Origin: an uncultured Lachnospiraceae bacterium
GTDB lineage: Bacteria > Bacillota > Clostridia > Lachnospirales > Lachnospiraceae
Direction: 5' to 3'
Assembly: GCA_902777355.1 (NCBI GenBank)
Contig: CACYTU010000026.1
Coordinates: forward strand, 1 to 56,936
DNA length: 56,936 nucleotides
The notes below the pieces were generated by a model. The model ran no database searches, was not told where the DNA came from, and worked only from the letters and a program-made list of their open reading frames with translations. The stretch's first letter is position 1, and each line of letters begins with the position of its first letter. Below are positions 1-8,755 of the stretch, in pieces. The translations under genes were made by a program, and so were the position numbers.

Positions 1-58
1 TTTCCAGACCCACATTTATCATATCACGGGAGTTTACTTGTATCTAAAGATCTGCCCT

Positions 59-86
59 CCCCCTGCAGAGCAGGGGGTTTATTTTT
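59..86 (+). terminator. Rho-independent terminator of an upstream gene
   Basis: An 8-bp perfect GC stem (CCCCCTGC / GCAGGGGG) with a 3-nt loop is followed by TTTATTTTT on the plus strand. It probably ends a plus-strand transcript that lies outside the window to the left. Confidence 0.7.
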
Positions 87-107
87 GACTGTGACACAAC
101 AAAAGAA

Positions 108-146
108 ATACCGCCGATAGCAGATCTGCTTTCGGCGGTATTTTTT
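108..146. terminator. Palindromic terminator, probably bidirectional
   Basis: Stem ATACCGCCGA / TCGGCGGTAT flanks a second palindrome AGCAGATCTGCT and is followed by six T on the plus strand. On the minus strand the stem is followed by TATTTCTTTT, so it could also end the minus-strand operon that finishes with the ACT-domain gene. Confidence 0.65.
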
Positions 147-190
147 ACGTCACAGGTATTGATTACCTGGTCTCATCAGCTGTTCTTTTT

Positions 191-398
191 GCCTGATCTT
201 ATTAGCTGGTCTTTTTGCCTGATTTTATTAGCTCGTGTTTTTGCCTGATCTTATTAGCTCGTGTTTTTGCCTGATCTTATTAGCTCGTGTTTTTGCCTGA
301 TCTTATTAGCTCGTCTTTTTGCCTGATCTTATTACCTGGTCTTATTGCACAATCTTATTACCTGGCCTTATTGGCTGATCTTTTTTAGCTGAACATAC
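191..398. repeat. 26-bp tandem repeat running into the ACT gene stop codon
   Basis: Eight copies of a 26-bp unit start at 191, 217, 243, 269, 295, 321, 347 and 373. Each begins GCCTGATCTTATTAGCT or a close variant. The last copy overlaps the final codons and stop codon of the minus-strand ACT-domain gene (stop at 385-387), one base out of register. The array has no separate spacers, so it is a minisatellite and not a CRISPR. No gene is visible in 1-384. Confidence 0.9.
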
Positions 399-822
399 TT
401 TCCAGATCCTCCTGGCAGAGGGGCTTGAGACCATTATCAGTCAGAACCTTAATCGCGGCTTCATTATCTGCTACTCTGAATATCATGCAGGCACAGTTCT
501 CTTTTTTTGCAAGAAAAGCATATGAATACTCAAGGTTGATATCGTTGCCTCCCAACAGGTTCAGAACATTGACCAGGGCTCCGGGCTTGTCTTCAAATAC
601 GACGGCAAGGACCCGGGTCACAGAGCACACATATCCTTCCTGCTTCAGGATCAGGATGGCTTTTTCCGGATCATTTACAATGATCCTGACAATGCCGAAA
701 TCTTCTGTCTCTGCCAGAGAGAGCGCCCGCAGATCGATCCCGCTGTTCTGGAGAATCGTGGTAAAAGACGCCAGTGACCCCGGTTTGTTTTCAAGAAAAG
801 CCGAAATCTGTTTTACTGTCAT
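385..822 (-). CDS. Tandem ACT-domain protein, partner of phenylacetate-CoA ligase
   Basis: This is a 145-residue protein made of two ACT folds, about residues 1-65 (opening with the ISAFLENKPGSL motif) and 70-140 (VFEDKPGALVNVLNLL). ACT domains bind amino acids or small ligands, and the KPGSL/KPGAL loops are the usual ligand-site loops. There is no catalytic domain. The start has a strong AGGAGGAGGGGATT leader. It begins 22 bp after the phenylacetate-CoA ligase stop codon, and this pairing is common in anaerobic Bacteria and Archaea. I infer it senses an aromatic or branched amino acid, or assists the ligase. The ligand is not visible from the sequence. Confidence 0.85.
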   Translation of the reverse strand: MTVKQISAFLENKPGSLASFTTILQNSGIDLRALSLAETEDFGIVRIIVNDPEKAILILKQEGYVCSVTRVLAVVFEDKPGALVNVLNLLGGNDINLEYSYAFLAKKENCACMIFRVADNEAAIKVLTDNGLKPLCQEDLESMFS

Positions 823-844
823 AATCCCCTCCTCCTTTCAAAAA

Positions 845-2173
845 TCACTTTTTCTTTTCAGATGTGCCGCTGTTATATAGATTTCTCATATCGATTACAC
901 GTTTTGCCTTGCCCTCACTTCTGACGATGGACTTGGGCGCGACCAGTTTCACGATACAATAAATGCCCAGCATCGCCTTGAGATCATTGACAAGAAGTTT
1001 TTCCCGCTTTGTAATGTCTTTGAGGGAGTCGGAGAACATCTCGGGAGTCATCTCGACCTGTACCTCGATGCGGTCACTGTGTTTCTCTCTGGTCACGATA
1101 ATCTGGTAATTTGCCGGATATCCGTTCTTCATCAGGACAGCTTCAATCTGGCTCGGGAATACATTGACGCCCTTGACGATCAGCATATCATCACTGCGGC
1201 CCATGGGCTTAGCCATTCTGATGTGGGTCCTGCCGCACTTGCAGGGCTCCGGATTGAGCACACAGATATCTTTGGTGCGGTAGCGGAGCAGGGGGAAAGC
1301 CTCTTTGGTAATGCTTGTAAAGACCAGCTCGCCTTTCTCTCCGTAGGGCAGTACTTCGCCGGTTTCCGGATTGATGATCTCAGCGATGAAGTGGTCCTCG
1401 TTGATGTGCATGCCGTCATTTTGTGAGCACTCAAAAGCGACACCCGGACCGGAAATCTCCGTCAGTCCGTAAATATCAAAAGCCTTGAGGCCAAGCTTGT
1501 CCTCAATGTCTCTGCGCATCTCTTCAGTCCAGGCTTCAGCACCGAAAATACCGGATTTCAGGTTGATCCTGTCACGCAGTCCGCGCTCATTTACACATTC
1601 TGCCAGGTAGGCGGCATAGGAAGGAGTACAGGCAATAATTGTGGTGCCCATATCCGTCATGAACTGAATCTGCCGGTCTGTATTTCCCGATGACATGGGG
1701 AGCGTCAGAGAACCTACTTTGTGTGATCCGCCGTGAATGCCGGCACCGCCCGTAAACAGGCCGTATCCATAGCAGACCTGTACGACATCATCTTTGGTTC
1801 CTCCGGCCGCGGTGATAGCGCGGGCACAGCATTCTTCCCACAAATCTATATCATTCTGAGTATAAAATGCCACTACTCTTTTTCCTGTCGTCCCGCTGGT
1901 GGAATGAATGCGGACACAGTCCGACAAAGGAGTGGCGAGCAGACCGTAGGGATACTCTTCCCTCAGATCCTCCTTGCTCAGAAAAGGAAGCTTGTGCAAA
2001 TCCCTGATGCCCTGAATGTCGTCCGGTTTCACACCTGCGGCATCCATCTTCTTTTTATAATAAGGCACGTTCTCATACACCCGTTTTACAGTTGCAGCCA
2101 GACGCTCATCCTGCCACTTTGTAATCTGCTCCCGGGACGCACATTCCACTTCGGGATTAAAATAGTGTTCCAT
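845..2173 (-). CDS. paaK: Phenylacetate-CoA ligase family protein
   Basis: An ANL-superfamily adenylating enzyme of 442 residues, the usual PaaK length. It would activate an arylacetate such as phenylacetate or indoleacetate with ATP and CoA. Visible motifs are the phosphate loop STSGTTGK, the YGLTE motif (A5), YRTKD, and the C-terminal VKGVNVFPSQIE hinge region. A TTG three codons upstream sits only 3 nt from the AAGGAGG, so I chose the ATG at 2173, spaced 11-12 nt. It is preceded by a 19-bp repeat array downstream of dnaB and followed by the ACT gene. In anaerobes this pair usually acts in aromatic amino acid oxidation or reductive synthesis; the exact acid is unknown. Confidence 0.9.
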   Translation of the reverse strand: MEHYFNPEVECASREQITKWQDERLAATVKRVYENVPYYKKKMDAAGVKPDDIQGIRDLHKLPFLSKEDLREEYPYGLLATPLSDCVRIHSTSGTTGKRVVAFYTQNDIDLWEECCARAITAAGGTKDDVVQVCYGYGLFTGGAGIHGGSHKVGSLTLPMSSGNTDRQIQFMTDMGTTIIACTPSYAAYLAECVNERGLRDRINLKSGIFGAEAWTEEMRRDIEDKLGLKAFDIYGLTEISGPGVAFECSQNDGMHINEDHFIAEIINPETGEVLPYGEKGELVFTSITKEAFPLLRYRTKDICVLNPEPCKCGRTHIRMAKPMGRSDDMLIVKGVNVFPSQIEAVLMKNGYPANYQIIVTREKHSDRIEVQVEMTPEMFSDSLKDITKREKLLVNDLKAMLGIYCIVKLVAPKSIVRSEGKAKRVIDMRNLYNSGTSEKKK

Positions 2174-2233
2174 GTTCAGCAATTCCCTCCTTAGTTCGCC
2201 TTCCTTCTCATATTTTTATTTGGATAATTATCA

Positions 2234-2328
2234 ATATTTATCATAATCATCTACATTTAGCATATTCATCTATATTTATCATAATCATTTATATTTATCA
2301 TAATCATTTATATTTATCCGCACTTTTA
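2234..2328. repeat. 19-bp AT-rich tandem repeat after dnaB
   Basis: Five copies at exactly 19-bp spacing (2234, 2253, 2272, 2291, 2310), each beginning ATATTTATC or a one-base variant. The last copy runs into the dnaB stop codon (2326-2328). The array fills almost the entire gap between dnaB and paaK. Its AT content contrasts with the GC-richer flanks. Confidence 0.9.
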
Positions 2329-3660
2329 TTTGGCCAGGTTGGCAAATTTAGTCAGCTGCGGCTGCCAGCTGAGTTCCACGGTTCCGATCGGGCCGTTTCT
2401 CTGTTTGGCGATAATGATCTCAGCAATTCCCTTTTTCTCGGAATCCTCATTGTAATAGTCATCGCGGTATATAAACATGACCAGGTCCGCATCCTGCTCA
2501 ATAGCTCCCGACTCACGAAGGTCCGAAAGCATAGGCCGGTGGTTGGGCCTGGACTCCACTGCGCGCGAGAGCTGGGAAAGAGCCACTACAGGCACATTCA
2601 GTTCTCTGGCCAGTGCCTTGAGAGAACGTGAAATATCCGAGATTTCCTGTTGGCGCGAATCGTTTCTGCCGCCGGAGCCGCTCATCAGCTGTAGATAGTC
2701 GATGATAACAATATCCAGTCCGAATTCAATCTTGTACTTGCGGCATTTTGAACGCATCTCTGCAACTGTAATAGCCGGGGTGTCATCGATGATCAGACGG
2801 CTCTCTCCGATCTTCTGTGCACTCTCTATAACCTCTGCCCACTCTGATTCTGTCAGATCTCCTGTCCGGATCTTCTGTGCCTCGACATGTGACTGCATGG
2901 CGAACATTCTGTTGACAAGCTGCTCACGGGACATCTCGAGAGAAAAGACCGCAACACAGCGGTCTTCACGCAGAGTCAGATACTCGGCAATGTTGAGGAC
3001 CAGTGCTGTTTTTCCCATGGAGGGGCGTGCCGCGATCAGGATAAAATCCGCCGGCTGCAGACCGGCTGTCCTGCTGTCCAGATCTGTGAAGCCTGTGGAA
3101 AGGCCGGTGACATTTCCCTTGATTCTGGAAGCCTGGTCGATCCTGTCCATGGCATTGAGGACGATCTGCCTGATGGGAACAAAATTGGAGGCAGTCCGCC
3201 TCTGGGAAATCTCAAAAATTCTTCTCTCAGCTTTGTCCAGCAGGGTCTCCATCTCTTCCTGTTCCGCGTAACAGCTGCCGGCAATTTCCTCATTGGCGCG
3301 GATCATACTCCTCAGCAATGATTTTTCAGCCACAATGTTCGCGTAGGATTTGATATTCGCGGAAGAAGGAACCATGGCGATCAGTTCACGGATCAGCTCA
3401 TCCGAGTACAGCTCGGGAGGCAGATTCTTCTCGCGCAGCTTTGCCTGCAGTGTGACGGGGTCGATCGCGACTCCCTTTCTGCTCATTTCCAGCATGGTCC
3501 GGTACAGAATACCGTTCTGTCTGGCATAAAAATCTTCTTCTTTCACAATCTCCGAAGCGATTTCGACCGCGTCGGGATCGATCAGCATGGAACCCAGAAC
3601 AGACCGCTCCGCTTCCAGGCTGTGCGGCATCACTCTGCCGACCAGGTCTTCCTGTGCCAT
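2326..3660 (-). CDS. dnaB: Replicative DNA helicase DnaB
   Basis: A 444-residue helicase of normal length. The N-terminal all-alpha domain (PHSLEAERSVLGSML) is followed by a RecA-like ATPase with Walker A ARPSMGKTA and Walker B IIDYLQLM. The SQLSRAVE and RESGAIEQDAD motifs of the family are also present. It unwinds DNA at the replication fork as a hexamer. The start has GGAGG 8 nt upstream. It lies 19 bp after rplI, in the widespread gdpP-rplI-dnaB order, so these genes are probably co-transcribed. Confidence 0.97.
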   Translation of the reverse strand: MAQEDLVGRVMPHSLEAERSVLGSMLIDPDAVEIASEIVKEEDFYARQNGILYRTMLEMSRKGVAIDPVTLQAKLREKNLPPELYSDELIRELIAMVPSSANIKSYANIVAEKSLLRSMIRANEEIAGSCYAEQEEMETLLDKAERRIFEISQRRTASNFVPIRQIVLNAMDRIDQASRIKGNVTGLSTGFTDLDSRTAGLQPADFILIAARPSMGKTALVLNIAEYLTLREDRCVAVFSLEMSREQLVNRMFAMQSHVEAQKIRTGDLTESEWAEVIESAQKIGESRLIIDDTPAITVAEMRSKCRKYKIEFGLDIVIIDYLQLMSGSGGRNDSRQQEISDISRSLKALARELNVPVVALSQLSRAVESRPNHRPMLSDLRESGAIEQDADLVMFIYRDDYYNEDSEKKGIAEIIIAKQRNGPIGTVELSWQPQLTKFANLAK

Positions 3661-3679
3661 ATATCAGGCCTCCATATGA

Positions 3680-4126
3680 TCAGGCCTCTACGACCTTCAG
3701 CATGAATTTTCCAGTCACCTGAGGGTGCAGGCGGATCGGAATCTCAAAGCTGCCAAAGGATTTGATCGGCTCCTGGAGCTGGATCTTTTTCTTGTCCAGA
3801 TCAAGATTGTGCTGCTTTTTCGCCTCCTGGGAGATTTCCTTGGCGCTGACAGAGCCGAAGACACGGCCGTTTTCACCCGCCTTCATCTTGACTACCACAG
3901 TGACCTTGCCGAGCTCCTGTGCCAGCTTCTGCGCGTCCGCAAGCTTTGCGGCCGCTTCTTTCTCCTGGCGCAGCTTCTTGAGTTTCAGATCATTCTTGTT
4001 CTTTTCGTTGGCTTCTACGCCCAGTTTTTTGGGAATGACATAGTTCCTGGCATATCCGTCACTGACATTGACAACATCGCCCTCTTTACCGAGAGATTTG
4101 ACATCCTGTAAAAGTATAACCTTCAT
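3680..4126 (-). CDS. rplI: 50S ribosomal protein L9
   Basis: A complete 148-residue L9. The N-terminal rRNA-binding domain starts MKVILLQDVKSLGKEGDVV. A long charged helix (KNDLKLKKLRQEKEAAAKL) links it to the C-terminal domain ending in GKFMLKVVEA. L9 binds 23S rRNA domain V near L1. It sits 30 bp downstream of gdpP and 19 bp upstream of dnaB. Confidence 0.97.
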   Translation of the reverse strand: MKVILLQDVKSLGKEGDVVNVSDGYARNYVIPKKLGVEANEKNKNDLKLKKLRQEKEAAAKLADAQKLAQELGKVTVVVKMKAGENGRVFGSVSAKEISQEAKKQHNLDLDKKKIQLQEPIKSFGSFEIPIRLHPQVTGKFMLKVVEA

Positions 4127-4156
4127 GTATTCCTCCTTCTGTTTTTGAATGCATCG

Positions 4157-6364
4157 TCAGATTTCAATCTCACCGTCTTCGATCATCTGGTCTATGACTT
4201 CCTTGACCCTGGCGATGGTATCTTCAATCGTTGTATCCGAAAGCTGGCAGCCCGCCATATTGATATGTCCGCCGCCTCCCATATGTTCCATGACCAGCTG
4301 GACATTGACTTCGTCGATGGAGCGGGCACTGACAAACAGGAGATTGTTATATTGCGTGATGACAAAGCTGGCTTTGATCCTGTCTATATTGAGCAGCTCG
4401 TTGGCCGCCTGGGCACCGATTACTGTAGGGCTGCGCAGTCCTTCCCCGCCGCAGACAGATATGGCAAAGACATCTCTGTAGATTTCCGCCTGGGAAACCG
4501 CATCCGCGCGGGCCTTGTAATCCACAGCCTCCTCCCGGAAAAGCTTTCTGACACGTACCACATCCGCGCCGCTCCGTCTCAGGAAAGCTGCCGCCTCAAA
4601 GGTGCGGACACCGGCATTTTTGACAAAGTTGTCCGTGTCCACTACGATTCCGCCGTATATGGCATCCGCCTCTTCAGGGCGGAGGCGGATATTTTCGCCA
4701 GTGTACTGCACGATCTCGGCAACCATCTCGCAGGCTGAGGACGCGTAACCCTCTATATAAGACAAAGTGGCGCCCTCGATGACATCTTTTCCCGCGCGGT
4801 GATGATCCAGAACCACTGTCGACTTACAGCGCACCAGAAGTTCCGGGCACTCTGTTCTGGCGGGGGTATTGACGTCGACAACCACAACACAGGAATTCTC
4901 CGATACCAGTTCGACCGCCTGGGCACTGGTCACGATAAAGTCCTTTTCATATTCCGGATTATTATCAAACAGCCTCAAAACCTGAAGAAGGGAGACTGTG
5001 CGTTCATTGATGACAATATAAGCCTTCTTTTCCAGTGTTCTGGCGATCCTGTAAATACCGACTGCAGCGCCGAAGCTGTCGGGATCCCCCATTTTGTGTC
5101 CCATGATGAACACATCGTCCCTGGAGCGGATAATCTCTTTGAGCGCCTGCGCTTTTACTCTGGCCTTGACACGTGTATTTTTTTCCACCTGTCTTGTCTT
5201 TCCGCCGTAATACACGACGTTGTCGGGGTACTTCACGACTGCCTGGTCACCGCCGCGGCCCAGGGCCAGTTCTACTGCGTTGCGCGCAAATTCAAAGTTC
5301 TGCGTATATGCCAGGCCGTCCAGTCCGAAACCGAGACTGAGGGTGACAGCCATCTCATTTCCCACGTTGACTTTTTTGACATCCTCCAGGATATCAAAAT
5401 GTGAATCCAGAAGATTCTGCAGGGCCTTTTTCCGCAGTATCACCAGGTACTTGTCCTTCTCGATCTTGCTGCAGATGCCGTCGATTGCGGTGATATACTG
5501 GGTCACCTTACGGTCGATCAAAGCGATCAGAAGCACCTTGCGGACCTCTTCTACTGTATCGATGACCTCTTCGTAGTTGTCGATATAAAACAGACCCACA
5601 ACGATACTCTGATCATCTATTTCCCTGATGGCCAGCTGCGTGGCTGTGTTGTCCAGCAGGCAGAGCACAATGACGTCGCCTTCTACGCTGTCACCGAACA
5701 TGGTCGCGCTGCCGGCCAGATGGCTGGCCCTGATCCGGCGCATCTGAGCTATATAGCTGTTTCCTACGAGCTCCGTCTGGATCTTGGCCGTCTTTTCGTC
5801 TTTCGGGAAATTATCTCTGCTGAGAGAGGGCAGAATCGTGGAAATAGGTCTTCTGTAGCTGATATCCCTGTGGATCGCCTCCTCAAAAGCATGGTTCATC
5901 CAGAGCAGGTGTCCGCCCTCATCGAGGATGGCATAGGGAATATCCGTCTCTCGGAGGAGCAGATCCTCAAGGCCCAGAAATTCCTGTGCATACTGTGCTA
6001 TTTCTCTTCTGTAAACCTCGCGGCTGTTGATAAAAACCGCTGCCATGACAACCGTGTAGATCATGCAGGCAAGCGTAAGGGCCGCAAAGGACCTGGCGTC
6101 CAGAAACAGAATCAGAATATCCGTCACCCAAAGGATGACAGCAAGAATCAGCGTCACTCTGAAATATCCGAAAACACGCCCTCTTTTTCTTTTTATCAAT
6201 GACTGCACAGAAGACTGTACAGAAGACTGTATAGATGACTGCACAGGTGTCTGTACGGATTCTTGTACAGATTCTTGTACGGATTCTTGTACAGATGTCT
6301 TCTCTTCAGACTGCATTTCCTGTGCAGCAGAGTCCGACGGATCTGTCACATTCACTTTTTCCAT
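4157..6364 (-). CDS. gdpP: Cyclic-di-AMP phosphodiesterase GdpP-like, DHH family
   Basis: A 735-residue membrane protein with the GdpP layout: two transmembrane helices (about residues 60-112), a PAS-like segment (IPYAILDEGGHLLWMN), a degenerate GGDEF domain, then DHH and DHHA1 domains. DHH motifs seen are HKMGDPDSFG, VVDVNTPAR, LDHHR and DTDNF; the DHHA1 motif is GGGGHINMAG. Known GdpP proteins hydrolyse c-di-AMP to pApA. Before the first helix there is an unusual run of S-V-Q-E / S-V-Q-S tetrapeptides (about residues 24-56), encoded by a 12-bp repeat near 6200-6310, which standard GdpP lacks. First gene of the gdpP-rplI-dnaB block. Confidence 0.93.
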   Translation of the reverse strand: MEKVNVTDPSDSAAQEMQSEEKTSVQESVQESVQESVQTPVQSSIQSSVQSSVQSLIKRKRGRVFGYFRVTLILAVILWVTDILILFLDARSFAALTLACMIYTVVMAAVFINSREVYRREIAQYAQEFLGLEDLLLRETDIPYAILDEGGHLLWMNHAFEEAIHRDISYRRPISTILPSLSRDNFPKDEKTAKIQTELVGNSYIAQMRRIRASHLAGSATMFGDSVEGDVIVLCLLDNTATQLAIREIDDQSIVVGLFYIDNYEEVIDTVEEVRKVLLIALIDRKVTQYITAIDGICSKIEKDKYLVILRKKALQNLLDSHFDILEDVKKVNVGNEMAVTLSLGFGLDGLAYTQNFEFARNAVELALGRGGDQAVVKYPDNVVYYGGKTRQVEKNTRVKARVKAQALKEIIRSRDDVFIMGHKMGDPDSFGAAVGIYRIARTLEKKAYIVINERTVSLLQVLRLFDNNPEYEKDFIVTSAQAVELVSENSCVVVVDVNTPARTECPELLVRCKSTVVLDHHRAGKDVIEGATLSYIEGYASSACEMVAEIVQYTGENIRLRPEEADAIYGGIVVDTDNFVKNAGVRTFEAAAFLRRSGADVVRVRKLFREEAVDYKARADAVSQAEIYRDVFAISVCGGEGLRSPTVIGAQAANELLNIDRIKASFVITQYNNLLFVSARSIDEVNVQLVMEHMGGGGHINMAGCQLSDTTIEDTIARVKEVIDQMIEDGEIEI

Positions 6365-6414
6365 TCATAAATCTCCATAGCAAGTGATATTACAGCGGCA
6401 TACGCAGATCGCAG

Positions 6415-6723
6415 TCACCCGATCTGACCGGCACGTTCGTCCAGCCAGTCCGCTGCCTGCTGCATTCCTTCCTCGGAAAAAGGAAAGGTCTTATCTGTCT
6501 TTTGTCCGTCCTCCGTGGCCGCATATCCGAAGGGACCCTGCCAGATCGTCACCAGCAGGGATGCCTCTCCCCGCTTTTCCGGCGGGGTATAATGGACGTT
6601 CTGAAGCGGCTGGCGTGCGATGCGGAACCTCATTTTCCCGCAGCTGCCAAAATAAGCCTCACCGTATTCATAGTGGACGAAAGGAAATAAATCCTCTCTG
6701 GCAATTCTTCTCTCATCGCTCAT
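6415..6723 (-). CDS. Small conserved-looking protein of unknown function
   Basis: I do not recognise this family. From the ATG at 6723 it has 102 residues, is soluble, rich in aromatic residues, and ends in a helix (GMQQAADWLDERAGQIG). No signal peptide, membrane helix or metal motif is visible. An upstream in-frame ATG at 6759 would add 12 residues, but only 6723 has a GGGGAGAG leader at a plausible distance. It lies 29 bp downstream of the ABC exporter gene and 50 bp upstream of gdpP on the same strand, so it may be the last cistron of the exporter operon. Confidence 0.6.
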   Translation of the reverse strand: MSDERRIAREDLFPFVHYEYGEAYFGSCGKMRFRIARQPLQNVHYTPPEKRGEASLLVTIWQGPFGYAATEDGQKTDKTFPFSEEGMQQAADWLDERAGQIG

Positions 6724-6788
6724 AGCGCTCAGATCTCTCCCCTCACATGCTCCGCGCACGCATAGGACGCATGCGCTGAAGCTCTCTG

Positions 6789-8738
6789 TTACGACGCAGC
6801 CGCCGGTGTCTTTCCGGTGTAAAGATGATAATAACGCTGCCCGAGGGCGAGCAGCTCCTCGTGTGTCCCCTGCTCGACGATCCTGCCCTGTTCAAGGACT
6901 ATGATCAGATCACTGTTGCGGATCGTGGACAGGCGATGGGCGATCACGAAGGTCGTTCTTCCCTTCATCAGCTGATCCATACCCGACTGGACGATTTTTT
7001 CTGTCCGGGTATCGATCGAGCTGGTCGCCTCGTCCAGAATGAGGGCTGGCGGATCCGCGATCGCCGCGCGGGCGATGGCCAGCAGCTGTCTCTGTCCCTG
7101 TGACAGGTTGGCCCCGTCCCCGGTCAGCATAGTGTCATATCCCTGGGGGAGCCTGCGGATGAATCCGTCCGCGTTGGCAAGTCTGGCGGCATTTATGACT
7201 TCCTCGTCCGTGGCGTCCAGTTTGCCGAAGCGGATATTCTCTTTTACTGTTCCCGTGAACAGATGGGTGTCCTGAAGGACGATTCCCAGTGAACGGCGCA
7301 AATCTCCCTTTTTTATCTTATTGACATTAATATTGTCATACCGGATCTTCCCGTCCTGGATATCATAAAACCGGTTGATCAGATTGGTGATGGTCGTCTT
7401 TCCCGCACCGGTCGATCCCACAAGGGCGATCTTCATACCGGGTCTGGCGTGGATCCAGATATCATGGAGGACGATCTTGTCGTCGCGGTAGCCGAAATCA
7501 ACCCCGTTGAAGGTAATATCACCCTCCTGCTTCTGATAAGTGGTGGAGTCCGTCGCTTTGTGGTAGTGTTTCCATGCCCACTGTCCTGTGTGCTCCTCTG
7601 TCTCCACGATTTCTCCGTCCTCGTTTTGTCTGCAGTTTACCAGCATGACGTAGCCGTCGTCCGTCTCCGGTTTTTCATCCATCAGCCGGAAGATCCTCTC
7701 CGCGCCCGCAAGCGCCATGATGATGCTGTTAAACTGCATGCTCACCTGGTTGATCGGCATGGAAAAACCGCGGTTCAAAGTGAGGAAGCTGGCCAGGGCG
7801 CCGACCGTAAAACCCGCATAGGCATTGGCCGCCAGAATGCCGCCCACGATCGCGCAGATCACATAGTTGGCATTTCCGAGCTGTCCGTTGACCGGACCGA
7901 TAATATTGGCAAAACTGTTGGCTCTGGAAGCACTTTTATACAATTCCTCATTTAATTCATCAAACTGCCTGATCGCCTCTTCTTCGTGCGAAAAGACTTT
8001 GACCACCTTCTCGCCCGTCATGGTCTCTTCGATGAAACCGTTGAGTCTGCCCAGATTGTGCTGCTGGGCGACGAAGTTCCTTCCCGACAGAGAGGTCACT
8101 TTACCGGAACAGAGCAGCATCACGCCTACCATACCGATGGAGACGCAGGTCAGAGGCGGGCTCAGGATCAGCATCATAGACAGGATACTGACAACCGTGA
8201 TCAGGCTGTTGAGCAGCTGGGGCATACTCTGGCTGATCATCTGGCGCAGAGTATCAATATCATTTGTATAGACAGACATAATGTCGCCGTGCGCATGCGT
8301 ATCAAAATATTTGATCGGCAGACTTTCCATGTGCTCAAACAGCTCTGTGCGCAGGCGTCTCATCGTCCCCTGGGTGACGCCTGCCATGGTGCGGGCCTGC
8401 AGATAAGCGCATCCGATTCCCACAGCATAAAAGCAGGCGACGCGGCCCATAGCCCTCAGCAGAGGTGAAAAATCAGGCGCTGCCTGCCCCGACCTGACCT
8501 GCTCCACCATGGGAAGGATATAGGCATCGATCAGAGTGCGGGTAAACATGGTTCCCTGTACATTGGCGAAAACGGACACGACAATACAGACCGCCACTGC
8601 CAGCAGCTGCAGTCCGTAATTACGAAATACATATGAAAAAATTCTGCGAATCAGTTTTCCGGGATTTTCCACCTTGGGGCGGGGTCTTCCCCTCATTCCC
8701 CGGGGACCGCCGCCGATCTCCTTGACTTTTTCCGCCAT
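6789..8738 (-). CDS. ABC exporter half-transporter, catalytic subunit of a heterodimer
   Basis: A 649-residue fusion of a six-helix membrane domain (about residues 45-370) and a nucleotide-binding domain. Walker A is GSTGAGKTT, Walker B LILDEATSSID with the catalytic Glu, and the H-loop is AHRLST. The signature is LSQGQ, deviating from LSGGQ. This fits one half of an asymmetric exporter of the BmrCD/LmrCD/TM287-288 type: its Walker motifs complete the active ATP site while its own signature belongs to the weak site. The N-terminus is Gly/Arg/Pro-rich. It starts 17 bp after the partner gene at 8756-10531. Substrate unknown; drugs, lipids or peptides are typical. Confidence 0.9.
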   Translation of the reverse strand: MAEKVKEIGGGPRGMRGRPRPKVENPGKLIRRIFSYVFRNYGLQLLAVAVCIVVSVFANVQGTMFTRTLIDAYILPMVEQVRSGQAAPDFSPLLRAMGRVACFYAVGIGCAYLQARTMAGVTQGTMRRLRTELFEHMESLPIKYFDTHAHGDIMSVYTNDIDTLRQMISQSMPQLLNSLITVVSILSMMLILSPPLTCVSIGMVGVMLLCSGKVTSLSGRNFVAQQHNLGRLNGFIEETMTGEKVVKVFSHEEEAIRQFDELNEELYKSASRANSFANIIGPVNGQLGNANYVICAIVGGILAANAYAGFTVGALASFLTLNRGFSMPINQVSMQFNSIIMALAGAERIFRLMDEKPETDDGYVMLVNCRQNEDGEIVETEEHTGQWAWKHYHKATDSTTYQKQEGDITFNGVDFGYRDDKIVLHDIWIHARPGMKIALVGSTGAGKTTITNLINRFYDIQDGKIRYDNINVNKIKKGDLRRSLGIVLQDTHLFTGTVKENIRFGKLDATDEEVINAARLANADGFIRRLPQGYDTMLTGDGANLSQGQRQLLAIARAAIADPPALILDEATSSIDTRTEKIVQSGMDQLMKGRTTFVIAHRLSTIRNSDLIIVLEQGRIVEQGTHEELLALGQRYYHLYTGKTPAAAS

Positions 8739-8755
8739 CTGAGTCCCCTTTCCTT

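Noticed and set aside
191-398. Possible CRISPR array
   Set aside because: The 26-bp units touch end to end; there are no spacers.
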